From the NCBI RefSeq assembly GCF_021130785.1, contig NC_060215.1:122302001-122366000 (forward strand): a DNA stretch of 64,000 bases, in the 5' to 3' direction. The notes beneath the pieces were generated by a model that saw only the letters and a list, made by a program, of their open reading frames with translations, was not told the origin of the DNA and did no database searches. Origin of the DNA: Homalodisca vitripennis. Taxonomy: Eukaryota; Arthropoda; Insecta; Hemiptera; Cicadellidae. The stretch's first letter is position 1, and every line of letters begins with the position of its first letter. Below are positions 32,735 to 46,305 of the stretch, piece after piece. The position numbers and the translations under genes are program-made.

Positions 32735-33072
32735 TATGTTTGTCTTGCCGTAGTACATCATAAATATATGTAATAATTAGCTATATCTATAAAATTTACG
32801 TATAAAAATATATACATGTATTTACATTCAGGCACAAAATTATATATTTAAAAAAACCAAATCCCATTGATTGACTAAATGATCACATGTATTAAATATA
32901 TCATATATGTTTGTCCTGCAGTAGTACATCTTAAAAATATGTAATAATAAGCTATTTGTATAAAATGTACGTATAAAAATATATACACGTATTTACATCC
33001 AGGCACAAAATTATATATAAAAAAACCATATCCAGTTGATTGACTGACTGATCACATGTACTAATAAATATA
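32735..33072. repeat. Two tandem copies of a ~171-bp repeat
   Basis: TATGTTTGTC-TGC-GTAGTACATC starts at 32735 and 32906; both copies share ACGTATAAAAATATATACA, CAGGCACAAAATTATATA and GATCACATGTA in order. Divergence is roughly 10%. Confidence 0.85.
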
Positions 33073-34760
33073 AGGCTTTAGAACATGAAGCTTGGCACAA
33101 ATATTTTTATAGATTCTAGCTGTATACTAGAAAGATATATAGGAAAATTCAACTCTTGAGTATGTTAAATATTAAAAACTAATTTGTTGTTCATGTCACG
33201 TACCGTGTGGACCGTGATTAAAGCGTTGCAAAGGCAGTTGAAAGCTACTAGGTAAGCTGTGGGTAACTGCTAGAGATAGATTTTAGGTGGAACATTTTAA
33301 TCTTAAATTTAGTGCTAGCAATTTTTATTAACTATCAGGTGAGCTCGTGTGATAACGAATCGAATTAAAAACACCACAATACAGCTGCTGTATTAGGGCT
33401 AATTTCACAGGTGCCTTAACTGGTCAAGACACAACGCATCTTTACCTTTTGGTCGCTGGTGATGGCGGTGGCTGAGAGGCGAGCAGTCAGTTGAGGAAAC
33501 TATGTACAGTCAGTAGTACGACCGACATTGCTATATGACTGTGTTACAGCGCGCTATATGGTGCGGGAGCGCAATATAAAAGTTGAAGGAGGGAGGGGGG
33601 CACTTGGCTGGATGACGACGACAACGAATGCTCGCAAGTTCTGGGAGGCGGAAACGTTTCATTCAAAATCCAACGATGGCTTCTACCGTTAACCCTAGCT
33701 CTCTGTTTTATTTGGATAAGAAAACCGTATTCGAGCAGTTTTCGAATAACTGAAGAGCTATTATGAGCTTAAAAGGTACCTCGTACAATCCGCGATGCTC
33801 TCATCGAAGAAGCATAAACAGACTGATTGTGTTTACGTGGTTTTTTATGTTTATTCTCAAATATCAGTTGTACCCCTGTTTTCTGTGCTCTACGCGTAGC
33901 CTCACTTCGACTCTACTACAAAACAACAGCAATTTATTTCCCTATTTCAAATTCTGTATTCCTGGAACTTTATACCAATTATCATTGTAGGCTATGTAAC
34001 GAAAGTATATATAACATAGAAGTTCGTGGGAGGTGTGGGTGTTTCCTGTACGCGATCTAAGGAAAAGGGACGGGACATTATTGGGTCGTGGAGTGACAAC
34101 CAGTTAGTTCTGAACAGACTCCTAATACCTCAGTAGTGCCTAACCTGGGTGCTATGTTTAACGTAGTACGAGTGTTTAGAAACCACAGCTTAGGCGGCTA
34201 TAAATATCGTTATACTCCCATCTCCGAATCATTTCAAATTAGATAAGATAGCGAACGAACTGCACGGGCCGTCTAGACGAAACTATCCTAGACGCAGGGT
34301 TAAGCTGGAAGGACTTAACGATCTATACCAAGCCGAGCAAAGGCTTCAAGTACATAATTACTCTACCCTTTCACATTTAAAAAGTAAGCAGATCCTCGCC
34401 GGTATAAAGACCTCTCATTCTGTGTTTGAAAGCAAGATCTTTAATAATATTACTACGGAACCTCTTCCCTGCCAACACATGCAATAGCACAAGACCGTTT
34501 AAAACTTTGCTACTATATTCACTGGCTGTGAGACATGTGAAATAGGCTTCTGACCTCGTATTCTCATCATACCATCTGTTTATCAGTCTCCATTGTATAA
34601 GACTACAGTTCCTAGTTAAACAACAAATAAAGCTCGTTAAACATGGCTGCAGTGGATTTTCGGAACCCGTGTTTTTGCTACTGTCATAAGTATCTGACCA
34701 GATAGATACTTCTTCCTGATAAAGGTTTTTATCTCACTTGTAAAAACCGCGAATGTAAGC
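33073..34760. other. Non-coding DNA
   Basis: Short frames at 33763-34060 show no domain. Nothing else supported. Part of the right end may belong to the following LINE relic. Confidence 0.5.
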
Positions 34761-34769
34761 CCTATTTTC

Positions 34770-35460
34770 AAGAAAGACGATACCGACTCGAGGAATTCGA
34801 CTGCGTTGACCCATGTTACAATGCTTGACGAACGTGAATCTCAGGGCATCCGAGTCGTGCCTCTCCAGTGGCTCAGATCATTTCAAAGACACAGAACTCA
34901 AATTGTCCAGAACTTAAACAAATTATCTGAACCAATTCACCTGACTTATGGTGTCCCACAGGGTCCAATCCTCTAATTATATTTCCTGATCTACGTCATT
35001 GACGTAGGTTCATCACTTCTGTACGGAAGACTTCTACGTTATATTGATGACACAACCTCTGTTTTCCTAGCAAATCAAAATTAATTCTGGATCAGCAGAG
35101 TTTTGTGGAAAACAACAACTGCTTTTAAAATTTCAACAGCCTCAATCTTAAGACAAATTCTGCAAAATCCAATTTTCTTCATTTTGCTTTGCGATCAGTA
35201 GACAAGCACGACGAGCCAGCTGTTATGTTGGCTGACATCATGCTAGAAGAAGTCTACTGCTCGAAATCCCTTTGTTTATACCTAGATCGTGGGTTGAATG
35301 AATGATCAAATTGACCACGTGTGCTCCAAATTGGCCTTAGGCGTTTACGTTTTGATGTCTATAGCCAAATGCTGCCATAGTCAGGTTCTGATGAAGACGT
35401 ATTACGCTTGATTTACTCTCATCTGAGTTACGGCTGATGTTGTGTGGAGCTTGTGCAAAC
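34770..35460 (+). pseudogene. Non-LTR retrotransposon RT relic
   Basis: Jockey/R1-type RT in broken frames: PLQWLRSFQRHRTQIVQ near 34858-34908, YGVPQG at 34947-34964, the catalytic box as YIDDTT (35040 on; family usually YADDTT), then the C-terminal pattern DQIDHVCSKLALGVYVL near 35305-35350 and SHLSYG near 35420. Stops and shifts throughout; no endonuclease seen. Confidence 0.75.
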
Positions 35461-36359
35461 AATCAATTCATGAGAGTGTGCTGCCCAGTCTCTACACCTT
35501 GGCAACGATTATGTTTTGTATGTCTAACTGTGTGCTGTGTGTCTGTATGTCTGTTCTTGTGTGCCATGACGAATGGCCGAGACATACATACGTATGAGAA
35601 TAGAGGCAGAGAGAACTACCAAACTGGTAGACACAGAACGGTCGTTTTTAAAGTGAATAAAGTGTTTTTGAAACCTATATATTAAAACAAATTGATTGTA
35701 AATCAAACTAATCTTTATTTTCAAATAATAGTCTACATTAATTACAATTCAGAAAATGCCGTGACATGGGCCGAGGCCTGTGGGTGGACAGCGAGCTCTT
35801 ATTAAAATTAGAGCAGACTATTTTTAAACAAATATACATAGAATAACCACTAGTAAACTCTCACATCACGTCACAAAAAATTAAGTAATAGCTATGAAGA
35901 AAAGTAGCAAAGAAAATCGATATCTAAGCAAGCGGTTGAACTTGTAATATAATATGACACGACAGCAAAGCAACTAAAAGTTGTTACAGTAAACTGGGAT
36001 TGAGGAGACTCAACATTATCAGAGCCCACCATCCGCAGCCAGAACGTTTGAACAGGGTTGGTACGGCCCGCAGTTCCCTTATCACTGGAGACAAACGCCT
36101 GTAGAATGTATTCGCTACGCAGTATGTGTTCGTCAGGTTCGCAGTCATCTCAATGTCAAGGACCCTCACTCCACCCCCCACAGCGGCCCAGGTAGAGTCG
36201 GTTCCGAATGTAAAATATACCGAACATATGCAAAATAAACAGATTTTAATTCATTATAATTTAAGATTTGCCATAACTGATAAAACCCGTAAATCATTTT
36301 TGTAAGTTTAGATTTTTAGATAGTTAATGCGTATTTCCTATCATAAAAGTTTTTTTGTA
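35461..36359. other. Non-coding DNA
   Basis: Possible 3' tail of the preceding LINE at the left; otherwise nothing recognised. Confidence 0.45.
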
Positions 36360-37950
36360 TATAATTATACCCAAGTACTTGTAGTGGTCCACCCTCTCGA
36401 TAGAATGGCAGTGACAGGGATGGTAGTAATTACAGTTTCGCGGGTAGCTCACTCACATTAATCAGTACGATTGGTAAACATTTTGTTTTATTGACATTCA
36501 TCGTTCTAAGCAATCTGATAAACGTCTTGTTAGGGTTTTCATTGAAAATAATTACATTGTCATCTGCGAACAGTTTTAATGTTCCAATTATATTTAGCTT
36601 TGCTATATTTTTTATATAAACGAGAACAAGTAACGGAGCATTATTTCGACTATTTATTGTTAAAAATTGCTTCCGACCAGTTAAATAACATTCGGACCAT
36701 TTTAATTAAATTCCTTATACACCACCAGATTGTATTTTCTTAATAAACAAATGTTTGTCAGTTAAATCGAAGCCTTAACTACTGTAATTCCATGAAAACT
36801 ATGAGAGTTTTAAAATTTTCATTTATAAAATTCATTATTAGTTTAATAATAAAAAAATGGGTTCTGAAGTAATTGTCCCTATCTCAAACCATATTGTAAA
36901 TTACAATAGTAGGTTATTAGATTGTAAATAATTTTGAATTTTTTATATTTTTACATATTCATAGGCACTTTACCGATTACACTAAGCAAGGAGATGGTTC
37001 TATAGTTGCTCATATATGTGATATGCTGTTTCCTTTATCTAACGGATAAACTTTAGCAAGTTTATTTGGAAAAAATTCCAGAAGATACGCTAAGATTAAT
37101 GCAATGTTTTTACAGAAGGAAGATAATGTTTACAGTATTTTTTAGGGTATTAAAATGTAAATCGTCCCAACCATGACCAGAACTACCTCGCATCTCAGCC
37201 ACGTACCTCTCCAGCTGTCGGTGAGCGGCTCCAACAGAGGTCAATTCGATACACTGCGTCATTCACAAGGGGCGGGCCGACAGGCCGCGGCAACTTACTC
37301 GCCAAACTCAGCCCTACTTGTGAAAAGAAATCATTGAAAGTGTTAGACACGGTGACGGTACTCCCACACCCGGAGTCCGCCACCGAGGCGAAGTTTTGAA
37401 CAGGAAAGCATCTATTGCTTGAGAACGACCACTTATTTCGCTAATTATCTTCCAGAACATTTTTGGATTGTTACATGATTTTAAAACGTGATCTTTTTAA
37501 TAATTGTTTATCGTTAATTTGATTTCACTTCAAAGATTAGTTCTGAAAGAGTTATAATAATTTTTTTACTGTAGTATTAAAGGAGTAGTTTTAATGCCTT
37601 ACTCAATTTGTCTCGCCTTCAAATCGCACTAATTAGGTTTGCTTCAATCCATACTTTAAGTGTTTTGTTGATGTTATTCTGTCTTTTTTTTATTTTTGAG
37701 AACGCTGTTTTAAATTTTCAAAAACATTAAGAACTGCACTTATTAACATCTTGCTGTACAAAAACATGGTCCCACGACTGAGTCCTCAGTAGCCAGTGTA
37801 GTACATGTCGGTAGAGGTATGTACCACTCTCAGTATCAGTGTGGGTGCCGACACGGGGGGCCCTACGCTCCACCCCGGCCAACACGGCGTAGTGGTCGGT
37901 CAGGTCAGTGGTCAGTACACCCGCAGTCACTATACTATTGACAGTGTTTG
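36360..37950 (-). pseudogene. Non-LTR retrotransposon relic: endonuclease end and RT
   Basis: Minus strand, in the expected order. The endonuclease C-terminus with TTDLTDHYAVLAGV (about 37880-37920) comes first. Then the linker with SNTFNDFFSQVGLSLASKL (about 37270-37345), a standard region between endonuclease and RT in these elements. Finally a decayed RT with a PLLVLVYIKNI trace near 36610-36640 and an intact-looking FADD at 36559-36570. Frames are broken in between. Confidence 0.72.
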
Positions 37951-39390
37951 ATAAATATATGGTAAATACAAGTACTGAATTTTTCAGTCAATATAGTTGA
38001 CTTGTTAATACATTGCTGTAAGGCCGTCTTCGTATAATATTTTTAAGTATATGTCTTTTATACAATTTCTCATGTTTAAAATATTAGTATTAGTGTCTCC
38101 TATTAATATATAAGTTATATCGTTAGAAGTAAGCTAGTAGTAGTTATGTAGTTACTCCAAAAACACCTGCAGTCCAGTCGCCTCTCACAAAGTAGTCTGT
38201 TGTGTCACTCCACTCATTTCACTCCTTATAGAAACAATCACGCAGTCAAATGCTATATACTTTATACAGATGTCACCATTTTAGAATAAAATAAAGTAAA
38301 ATGTCCTTTAAAAAAACAATAAAGAAAACAACAGCATTATTGAGTGGTTTGTAAATAAAAAAATTTAGATACATTGAATATGACATAGAACTAAATTCTG
38401 TAAGTTTTCACAAATAATACAGACAAAATTAAATATATCCTACAAATAAAAAATAAAAAAAACATGTTACTTCAAATAGTAAAAAATAAGCAATCAATAT
38501 TTAATTCTTAACGAGTAGAGACACAAAATAAATGCCAAATCAAACTAATATTTTCCTTGAAGGTAAAAAAAGATTGAAAATTATACAATGTATGGTATTT
38601 GTATGACCCGTAAGCACATTAAAAAGAACACATATTTATACAGTAGTGTATTAAAATATAACTTACAAAATAAGAATTAAATTAAAAGAAAAATAATATA
38701 AAAATACATTACTGTCAGATTGATTCTCATGGGCGTAGAGATTCTTATCTATAATGAGTACGTATGTATAATTAGGATTAAATTATCTAAGTACACATTT
38801 TTAATGCCTATCGAGCGTAGCCATTAAGATATTAAAGGAAATACTTCAATTATTTCAGTTAAGTTAATAAATATTAATTTATAAGAACATAACATTTACA
38901 AAAACCACCTTCTATAAATCAAATTTAGTTCCGATTAATAAACACATACACGCATTTTTACGCACTATAGCATTAAGCAGGCCCAAAAGTACCGAATTTA
39001 CTCTGCTTTTTTTGAATAATAAAACCACGTCCTAGAACAAATATTCTAATATTTACGAGTACATACAAAATTGGGTTGCAGTGTTTATTAAATTAATCGA
39101 AAAAAATTATTACAAAAATAATATATCAAATCGAGTAACATAACCCGTTTACTCTGCTGCCTGCCATTTACATAACAATCCAAAGCTAAAAAGTACCATT
39201 GCTATTTTGCCACGCTGCTTATATTTGTAATAAAACTAAAATGTCAATAACACTTATATTTTGCCTAGTTAAAACAGTGGTGAAAATTTATATGTTTTAC
39301 CATGAAAATTTAGGAAAACATGTAAAAGTATAAGAATATGAAATGTCAAATCATTTCAAATAAAGACATAACTCGTTGGTATGAAAAGTA
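37951..39390. other. AT-rich non-coding DNA
   Basis: No supported feature. Confidence 0.55.
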
Positions 39391-39610
39391 AAACAGTTAA
39401 ACGTCACTCTACAACATTTATACAATAAGAACTTCTTGTTGTCTTATGCTCAATGTTTAGTGAAACAGTTAAACGTCACTCTACAACATTTATACAATAA
39501 GAGCTTCTTGTTGTCTTATGCTCAATGTTTAGTGAAACAGTTAAACGTCACTCTACAACATTTATACAATAAGAACTTCTTGTTGTCTTATGCTCAATAT
39601 TTAGTTAAAC
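39391..39610. repeat. 72-bp tandem repeat, three copies
   Basis: AAACAGTTAAACGTCACTC starts at 39391, 39463 and 39535. Because 72 is divisible by three it produces a repeated 24-residue frame that need not be a gene. Confidence 0.9.
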
Positions 39611-39619
39611 GGTTTAGAT

Positions 39620-40280
39620 TCGTTCACTAAATCATAACGATAAAGGATCGGAAATTGAGAATTGTTTTGTTACTACGGATTTATCATAATTTAATGAAAA
39701 TTTTTATTTTAACCTAGATGAACCACAATGCGGTAGTTTTAACCATGATAAACTGGTTGGTGAACTTTATAAACAAAATAGATTTTAATCAAAGCTCTGT
39801 TGGACTAACGTTGATAGAACCGACGTTTTTATTTATAAGTAAGTTATGAAAAATGGCCTTATGGTTTGCAAGGACGGTTTTAAAATACTCTCAGAATGCG
39901 AAGACTGTACATTATAAGTAATCAGATAGTTTTCCAAACATGTTAGGTCTGACAGGTATATAATAGTTCTTCGCGAGGATAGTGCCTTTGGGAAAATTGG
40001 TGTGGCTCAGCTACAACCAAGAAAGGATCATTAAATTCATTTGCCAGCTGCAATTTATCTTCCATTAAACCACCATGTACCTTCAATTTTGGTTCTTAGG
40101 TTTTTTAATTATTCGGTTGAGTAATTAAGTTTTTTTGTTATATGCCACGCGCTTTTAGACACATTTCGTTCAATATCACGTGCTTTGGGCAATTACAAAT
40201 TTCTGTGCAATTTAAATTGAATAAAATGCATCCACATTTTTTGGATTTTATATAAATTTAAAAATAAAATTCAAACTTGT
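39620..40280. other. Non-coding DNA
   Basis: No supported feature. Confidence 0.5.
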
Positions 40281-40283
40281 CTC

Positions 40284-40595
40284 TTATGATGAGAATATCC
40301 GGAGTAAGTCAAAAGCCCTATGAGCTTTAATACGGGCAAGTAATGTCAGATAGTAGTTCACACATTTGTTTAATGTTGTGATAGGATCTTCTACCTTAAC
40401 AAAAGAATAAAAAATTACCAAGATTCTATTTGAAGAAATTTGTTGATACTTTGAATTTAATTCTCTCATATTTTTTTCTATCAGAGGTTCTAATTTAGGA
40501 ATAAATTCTTTGATTACTGTCTCCTGTGCGAAATGGTCGGAGATAGCCACATCCAATACAGAAACAAAAACATTTTTGATATTTGTACATATCAT
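40284..40595 (-). pseudogene. Non-LTR retrotransposon endonuclease C-terminal fragment
   Basis: A 103-codon frame with VFVSVLDVAISDHFAQETVI, which matches the SDH end of the APE-type endonuclease in LINEs, followed by the loosely conserved linker. No RT follows. Function inferred from the SDH context only. Confidence 0.5.
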
Positions 40596-40786
40596 GTTTG
40601 GCGATAGCTGTACTCGATGTGGCAGTCCCTCGTATCGGAGTGTTTACGGGCCAAACTAAACATCAATAATAAAGTCATCAGAAATGATAAACCTCAATGA
40701 CTTAGAATTGACAAAGTTTGTAAAAATATTGTACTGCATCCATTTGAAAATCCACATACTTTAGGGAAGGTTACAAAACTTTATTG

Positions 40787-40790
<4 letters not shown>

Positions 40791-40866
<76 letters not shown>
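40791..40866. repeat. (CA)n microsatellite
   Basis: About 37 CA units. Confidence 0.97.
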
Positions 40867-40870
<4 letters not shown>

Positions 40871-41291
40871 AAAACTTTTGTAGACTTTTTTAATAAAAAC
40901 ATGAATATTCAGAAAAAAAAATATTAAATATCTATAACATTTCGATACGTATCTCGAAATGTATGACTAACATTGTGTTCTTTAGATTAGGCATGAATAA
41001 CTTTTTATGGGTCTGAATTTCCAGAAATATCAATTAAATGTACTTAAACTTGGAATTCTAATTTTTTTGTAGAAAAAGCTAAAATTTACTATTCTTTATA
41101 AAAGTGCTAGACACTAGGTAATATAATAGAAACTGCTTCAAAACCTAAGCTTCCAGAAAATATGACACACCGTTTTATATTTTATCATTCAAGTACAGTT
41201 ATGTGAGTTTTAATAGTGTAAAACACGAATTGATCACAATTTCGCTATCAAAATCTCAGTTGCTTTTAGATCCTTAAATACTGATAATACA

Positions 41292-41297
<6 letters not shown>

Positions 41298-41350
<53 letters not shown>
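41298..41350. repeat. (TA)n microsatellite
   Basis: About 26 TA units just outside the foldback element. Confidence 0.95.
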
Positions 41351-41353
<3 letters not shown>

Positions 41354-41817
41354 GGGTTCCTGACTCACTTTTTGGGACAGACCGAAAAAGAGCTATTTTA
41401 ATATTTAATGAACCAAAAACGAATCCGTAAAATCAAACAGTAAATCTGGAATTAAAATAAACGAATCTATAGCTGTTTTATTGTAAGTTTCTAATTTCTT
41501 AAGCTGTTTGAATGAAAAATCTACTTATAATCAATGTAAAATATACTATAAATGTGGTCAAATCTACTGAGAATTAACGTAAAATCTATTGGAAAAGTTG
41601 TCAAATCTATTTCGAATCAATGTCAACTTTTATAGAAATGTAGCCAAATCTACTTACAATCAATGTATCATCTGTTTGAAATATTTTCAAATCTACTTAG
41701 AAAAAATATAAAATCTATTGCCAATGTTCTCATATCTGCTTCGAACAAACTAAATTCGATTACAAATGTAGTCAAATCTACTTTGAATCAATGAACTATC
41801 TTAATTATGTCAAATTC

Positions 41818-42089
41818 TGCTTCGAATCTCATGAAGCAAGCTCAGGAAGCGAGCTCACGAAGCAGTCTCACGAAGCAAACTCACGTAGTATACTCACGAA
41901 GCAAGCACATGAAGTAAGCTCACAAAGCAAGCTCACGAAGCAGTCTCACGAAGCAAGCTCAAGAAGCAGTCTCACTAAGCAAGATCCCGAAGCAAACTCA
42001 CGAAGTATACTCACGAAGCAAACTCACGAAGCAAGCTCACGAAGCAGTCTCACGAAGCAAGATCATGAATCAAGCTCACGAAGTATACT
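41818..42089. repeat. 13-bp satellite, left part
   Basis: Repeats of CTCACGAAGCARK with a 13-bp period. Interrupted at 42090 by the LTR element and continued at 49641. Since 13 is coprime to 3, any open frame through it shows a 13-residue repeat. Confidence 0.92.
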
Positions 42090-42641
42090 TGTTAACTGCG
42101 GTTACAAATAGTAATGCCGATATGTAATTTTATACAACAATTCGCCTCGACATCGTGTCCCTTCAGGACTGGAAGACTTATTGCTGGCCAAATACTTATT
42201 TATTAGTTCGAAAAATAGTTACTTCTACTCCAGAGCTGTTTCCCTAAACTAAATTACTAATTACAATCACACCCAGCTTTAATGAGGACCTACGAATAAT
42301 TGAGAATAATAATCTTCGTGTAACTAATTTAGTGCTGGCTGATTCCTGCCGATTCCACATGGCCTGCTAAGTTTTAACTGAATAATTGTCAATTAAAACT
42401 AATTTTTCCTTCCTACCACCTCACCCCCGGGACTCTACCCCTAATTAAAGCGAATTAGATAATGGTAATAATAAGTTACTACAATCTTAAACTAAGGTAC
42501 TCATCCGTCCGCGGTCTGCACTCCTCAAGAGCTTGTCCCCGACTCCTGACTTTTTCGCTATAACCCCCCCCCGCCCTTCCTACGTCACTCGTGACGTCAT
42601 TTGTACCTTCTCCCTTTTGGACTTACTGTGGCTCCGCCACA
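42090..42641 (-). repeat. 3' LTR of the gypsy element
   Basis: 552 bp; plus strand runs TGTTAACTGCGG to GGCTCCGCCACA. Matches 49080-49636 with scattered indels. Confidence 0.93.
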
Positions 42642-42653
42642 ACCACCCCCCTC
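42642..42653 (-). other. Polypurine tract
   Basis: Minus-strand GAGGGGGGTGGT abuts the LTR start TGTGGCGG. Confidence 0.7.
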
Positions 42654-44093
42654 GGGGCGCGAATACCCCAAAATTTTCCTTGAGAGGGAGTGAAGGATAC
42701 TTAGGGTGGTGGGTGTTAATATTATAGTGCCGCGTGAGGTAGCGCACCGGTCGGCCCGCCTGTACTCTCAGATCAGCAGTCCGCGCGGTCACGGCTGGAG
42801 ACCGGAGTCCCTTGGGGGGCACGTACCTGACAGCAATCTCAGCGACACTCGCGTTTAAGGTTCCGACACAGCAGTGCAGAGTAAGGTTGGCAATTTTGAT
42901 GTGTGTGTGTGCCAGCACACCCTCCCCCCTCTATCGAGAGAGCAAGGGAGCATCCCGCACGAATGGGCACGTGTATTATGTCTGTCTAATTGAAGTAGGG
43001 TTAGGAGTTTCACTAGTGTGCACTTAAGGTTTGGTTAGGTATTGATTTGGTTTTTTTAATATTGTATTATTATTAAACTATTGAACCTACTAAGCTATTT
43101 GATCTATGGCTAAATACAAGTGCATTGTGGTTGTTGCATTTGGCTTGATTATACTTGGTTTTTGTGGTTGTTGACTCAATGTATTAATTTCAGAATTGTC
43201 TTGAGCAGTCGTACTTAATTCTTGACTGTTTCCCATTCCTCACACTATTTTAACTGATGCAGCTGTTGATTCTTTTACTGAAGATGCGGTTGTAGATAAT
43301 AAAAAAAAGTGTTGGCACCATAGACATGTACCAAATCTGTCCAGTACACTGTGTTGATGGTATATCCAAGTCACTCGTGCGGCTACTCAGTTCACCGCAC
43401 TTGTGAGGCTGTTGTAATGAAGGTATTATATATGATGGATGGTGATGTTATTCTTCTTGTTTTGGTATTCTGGATGAGTTGGTGATGATCCAAGAACCGG
43501 TTTATTATTATTATGGTATGAGGTGTTGATAGAGCTTCATTCTGATAATTTTTGTAGTCCGATTTAATGTTTCATTCTGAATAATAATCATTGCAAAACC
43601 AAGATGCACTCGCTTTGTTATATATAAATAAATTTCCTACATGATCCTAAAATTTGTACCCTAAACCTATCTAGATTGATTTAACTTTTTTGAAAGTTGG
43701 TTGTTATTAACTGTATTGATTTTTGGCAAGGTGGAATGTAAAGGAAATAGCACACTAGTTACATCAAGGAAATGGAAATAAGGTTGAATGTTTGTGTACA
43801 TGAAAAATAATACGTTGATAATTTTATAATATTACTCTGCACTATTAATGTGACAATATTTGAATAATATTGCACTTAAATGTTCGGTTGTCTTACATGC
43901 GGTAAATTGTTAGTTGTGAGATATGGATTTGGATAAGGTATTTCGGAATCAGCCATTGTAGGCCTTAATATATAAAAATTCAAGGAGAATAAATAATATA
44001 ATATGAAATATTTGGGACATTTCTAAACATAACATGCGATTATGCCCATGATCGTATGGTTTATATTTGCATAGTATGCGGATCACGGATCAG

Positions 44094-44166
<73 letters not shown>

Positions 44167-44880
44167 CTATATTTACTTTAATATATATACATCAAGGTAT
44201 TTTCCTTGTACTAACTTTGTCCTGTCTTATGGTATGATGGACACATAACTTTGCTCTCTCTATCTCATTTGGAAGTTCATGTCCATTCGCCCTAACAAAC
44301 TAATACGAAGAAAATAATAACTAATATACTAGACTACGACACAGTTAACTACCTAGAGACTAAGACATTTAATGTAAAGAATAGAAATAGAAAGAAAATA
44401 GTAGTGGTGTGTTCTTTTTGTTTGTGTTTGTAATGAGATGGATTGGCTTTTAGCTTGGCTGAGCTCGAGGCCTCAAACGCAGGCAAGCTTAGCTTTCAAG
44501 ACTATCCATGTGCTGCTAAATGAGGGCTGTAAAAATAAAAAAAAAAAATATGGAAAATAAAACTATGCCTTATTTAGCATGATATTGAAGGTAATAATTT
44601 ATATTAAATTTGAAAAACACATGGACTCACCATGAAAGTATATAAGCCGTGTATGAGTGTTTTACGTGTCTTTGAGAGGTACATACAGACACCCGGTACG
44701 CTTCCATCCCTGTAGGTTTACCCTCAGCGAAAGTAAACCTCAGACCCAGAGAGGACAAGACCCTAAGCCCAAGGCCTTAAAGTGTCCGCAGCAACTCTCA
44801 TCAACCAGAATGTGGTAGTGTTGAGAAGAGTAGAGGAAGAATAAAAGTTGTCTTAAATAATTAACCTAAGCAGTCTAGGG
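42654..44880. other. 3' non-coding region of the gypsy element
   Basis: No env or other domain recognised. GC-rich at 42740-42930; contains a (TA)n tract. Confidence 0.5.
44098..44163. repeat. (TA)n microsatellite
   Basis: About 33 TA units. Confidence 0.95.
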
Positions 44881-44896
44881 TTACAGCTCTGGAGAA

Positions 44897-45870
44897 TTAA
44901 TATTGCGGCGTAAAACATCTTTTCAGATGTGAAATATGTGCTAATCTGACAAACTTACCATTTTTCGGATTTACTAGTCTGACTTTTACCGGTGAAGTGA
45001 AGCGTTCTATGACACAAGGAGGGGACCAGAGAGGCATAAGCTTGTGGTTGATATTATCAACTGCTTTGCTTACGTGGTGCTCTCTATACATAACCCAATC
45101 ACCAGGTTTGAAGGGGTTTGGTAGTCTGTTTTGGTTATATTATCTAGCCCTTTTTTCCCTAGCTTTCATTAAATTTAGAATGTTGTTTTGGTGCTCTCGT
45201 GCCAAGCCTAGTTAAAGGCAAGCTGGAACCAATGCAGGTTGTCGTCCCATAATTGATGGTTTTGGTGGTGAAAAATCCTAAGCGCAACCTTTAAATTTTT
45301 ATCGACCCGTTCTGCATGAGAGGGGTTAGGGTAGTAAGGCGCTGTATAGATATATTGTATTCCATAATCTAGGCACATGTCAGCCATTTGCCTTGATCTG
45401 AATGCACTAACATTGTCTGAAACTAAATATTTACAAAAACCAAAATATGAAAAAATGTGCTTTGTCAGAGCGTTTATTGTTGTGGTGGCCCTCGTATTTT
45501 TAACCGGAATGAGAAATGTAAATTTAGAAAATGAATCAACTACTGTCAAAATGTGGGAGTTACCTTTGCGAGAACGTGGCAGGGGGCCTGAATGATCAAT
45601 AACGATTTTCTCCCATGGTTTAGGAACAATTTCTGAATAGAGTTGCCCTAATTTACTGTTGGGAGCTTGTTTAGCCCTTTGACACATTGGACAAAGCTTT
45701 ATGCGATCCCTTATCCTACTTTCTAGGTCGGTTGCCCAAAAGTGTACCGAACCTTTTGCTAATGTTTTCCTAATTCCAAGGTGTGCTGCTGAAGGTGATT
45801 CATGATAATATTTGAAGGCTAGATAAAATAATCTGATTTTGATTAGGCGATTTGTGAAGCAAAATACCAT
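44897..45870 (-). pseudogene. Gypsy integrase, frameshifted
   Basis: The zinc-binding start AAHLGIRKT with CPMCQRAK, then a DDE core with VIDHSGPLP, VSDNVSAF and the final acidic residue in HAERVDKN, is open from 45870 to 45208. After a break the C-terminal beta-rich tail (WSPPCVIERFTSPVKV, then AHISHLKRCF) lies at 45091-44897. The motif PYYPNPSHAERV replaces the usual HPQ-NGQ-ER; the catalytic triad appears kept. Non-functional because of the frame break. Confidence 0.85.
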
Positions 45871-45873
45871 CTT

Positions 45874-46290
45874 TTAATAAAACGTTTGGGAAATTTTTAG
45901 ATTTTTAAAAATTTTGGACAAATTGGTATCATCATGCTGATGCTGAGATATGTCTCTAAAAACTGCTGGGAAGTCTAGCAAAACTGAAATTATTGGAGAT
46001 TGTTTAGGCACAGGTGTTGACTCCATCATGGCGATGTTGGTTGGTTCGGAATTTTCAAACACTCTAGAAAGAGCGTCAGCTACGGTATTATCAACTCCCC
46101 GGATATGTTCAACTTGGAATTTAAAAGAGTTTATAAAGGCTATCCATCTGGCTATTTTGCCTACTTGGCGGGGATGGCCGAGTAGCCATGTTAGTGCGGA
46201 GTTATCGGTTTGGAGAACAAACTCTCTGTGCTCTAAGTACTGCTGAAAACGGGTTAGGCCAAAAATTACGGCTGTCGCTTCAAGTTCCAA
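45874..46290 (-). pseudogene. Gypsy RNase H
   Basis: ELEATAVIFGLTRFQQYLEHREFVLQTDNSALTWLL, then ADALSR: the RNase H/tether domain between RT and integrase, in its own frame. Starts just after the RT frame ends at 46306. Confidence 0.85.
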
Positions 46291-46305
46291 GGTTGTTCGG
46301 TTTAT

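Noticed and set aside
33195..33600. A solo LTR related to the 18.6 kb element, from the shared TGTCACGTACC
   Set aside because: Similarity ends after about 11 bases and no matching end or duplication was found.
39391..39630. 64-codon repeat protein
   Set aside because: 72-bp tandem repeat read in frame, only three copies and no start context.
39391..42089. CRISPR-like array
   Set aside because: Repeats are contiguous without unique spacers, and the DNA is eukaryotic.
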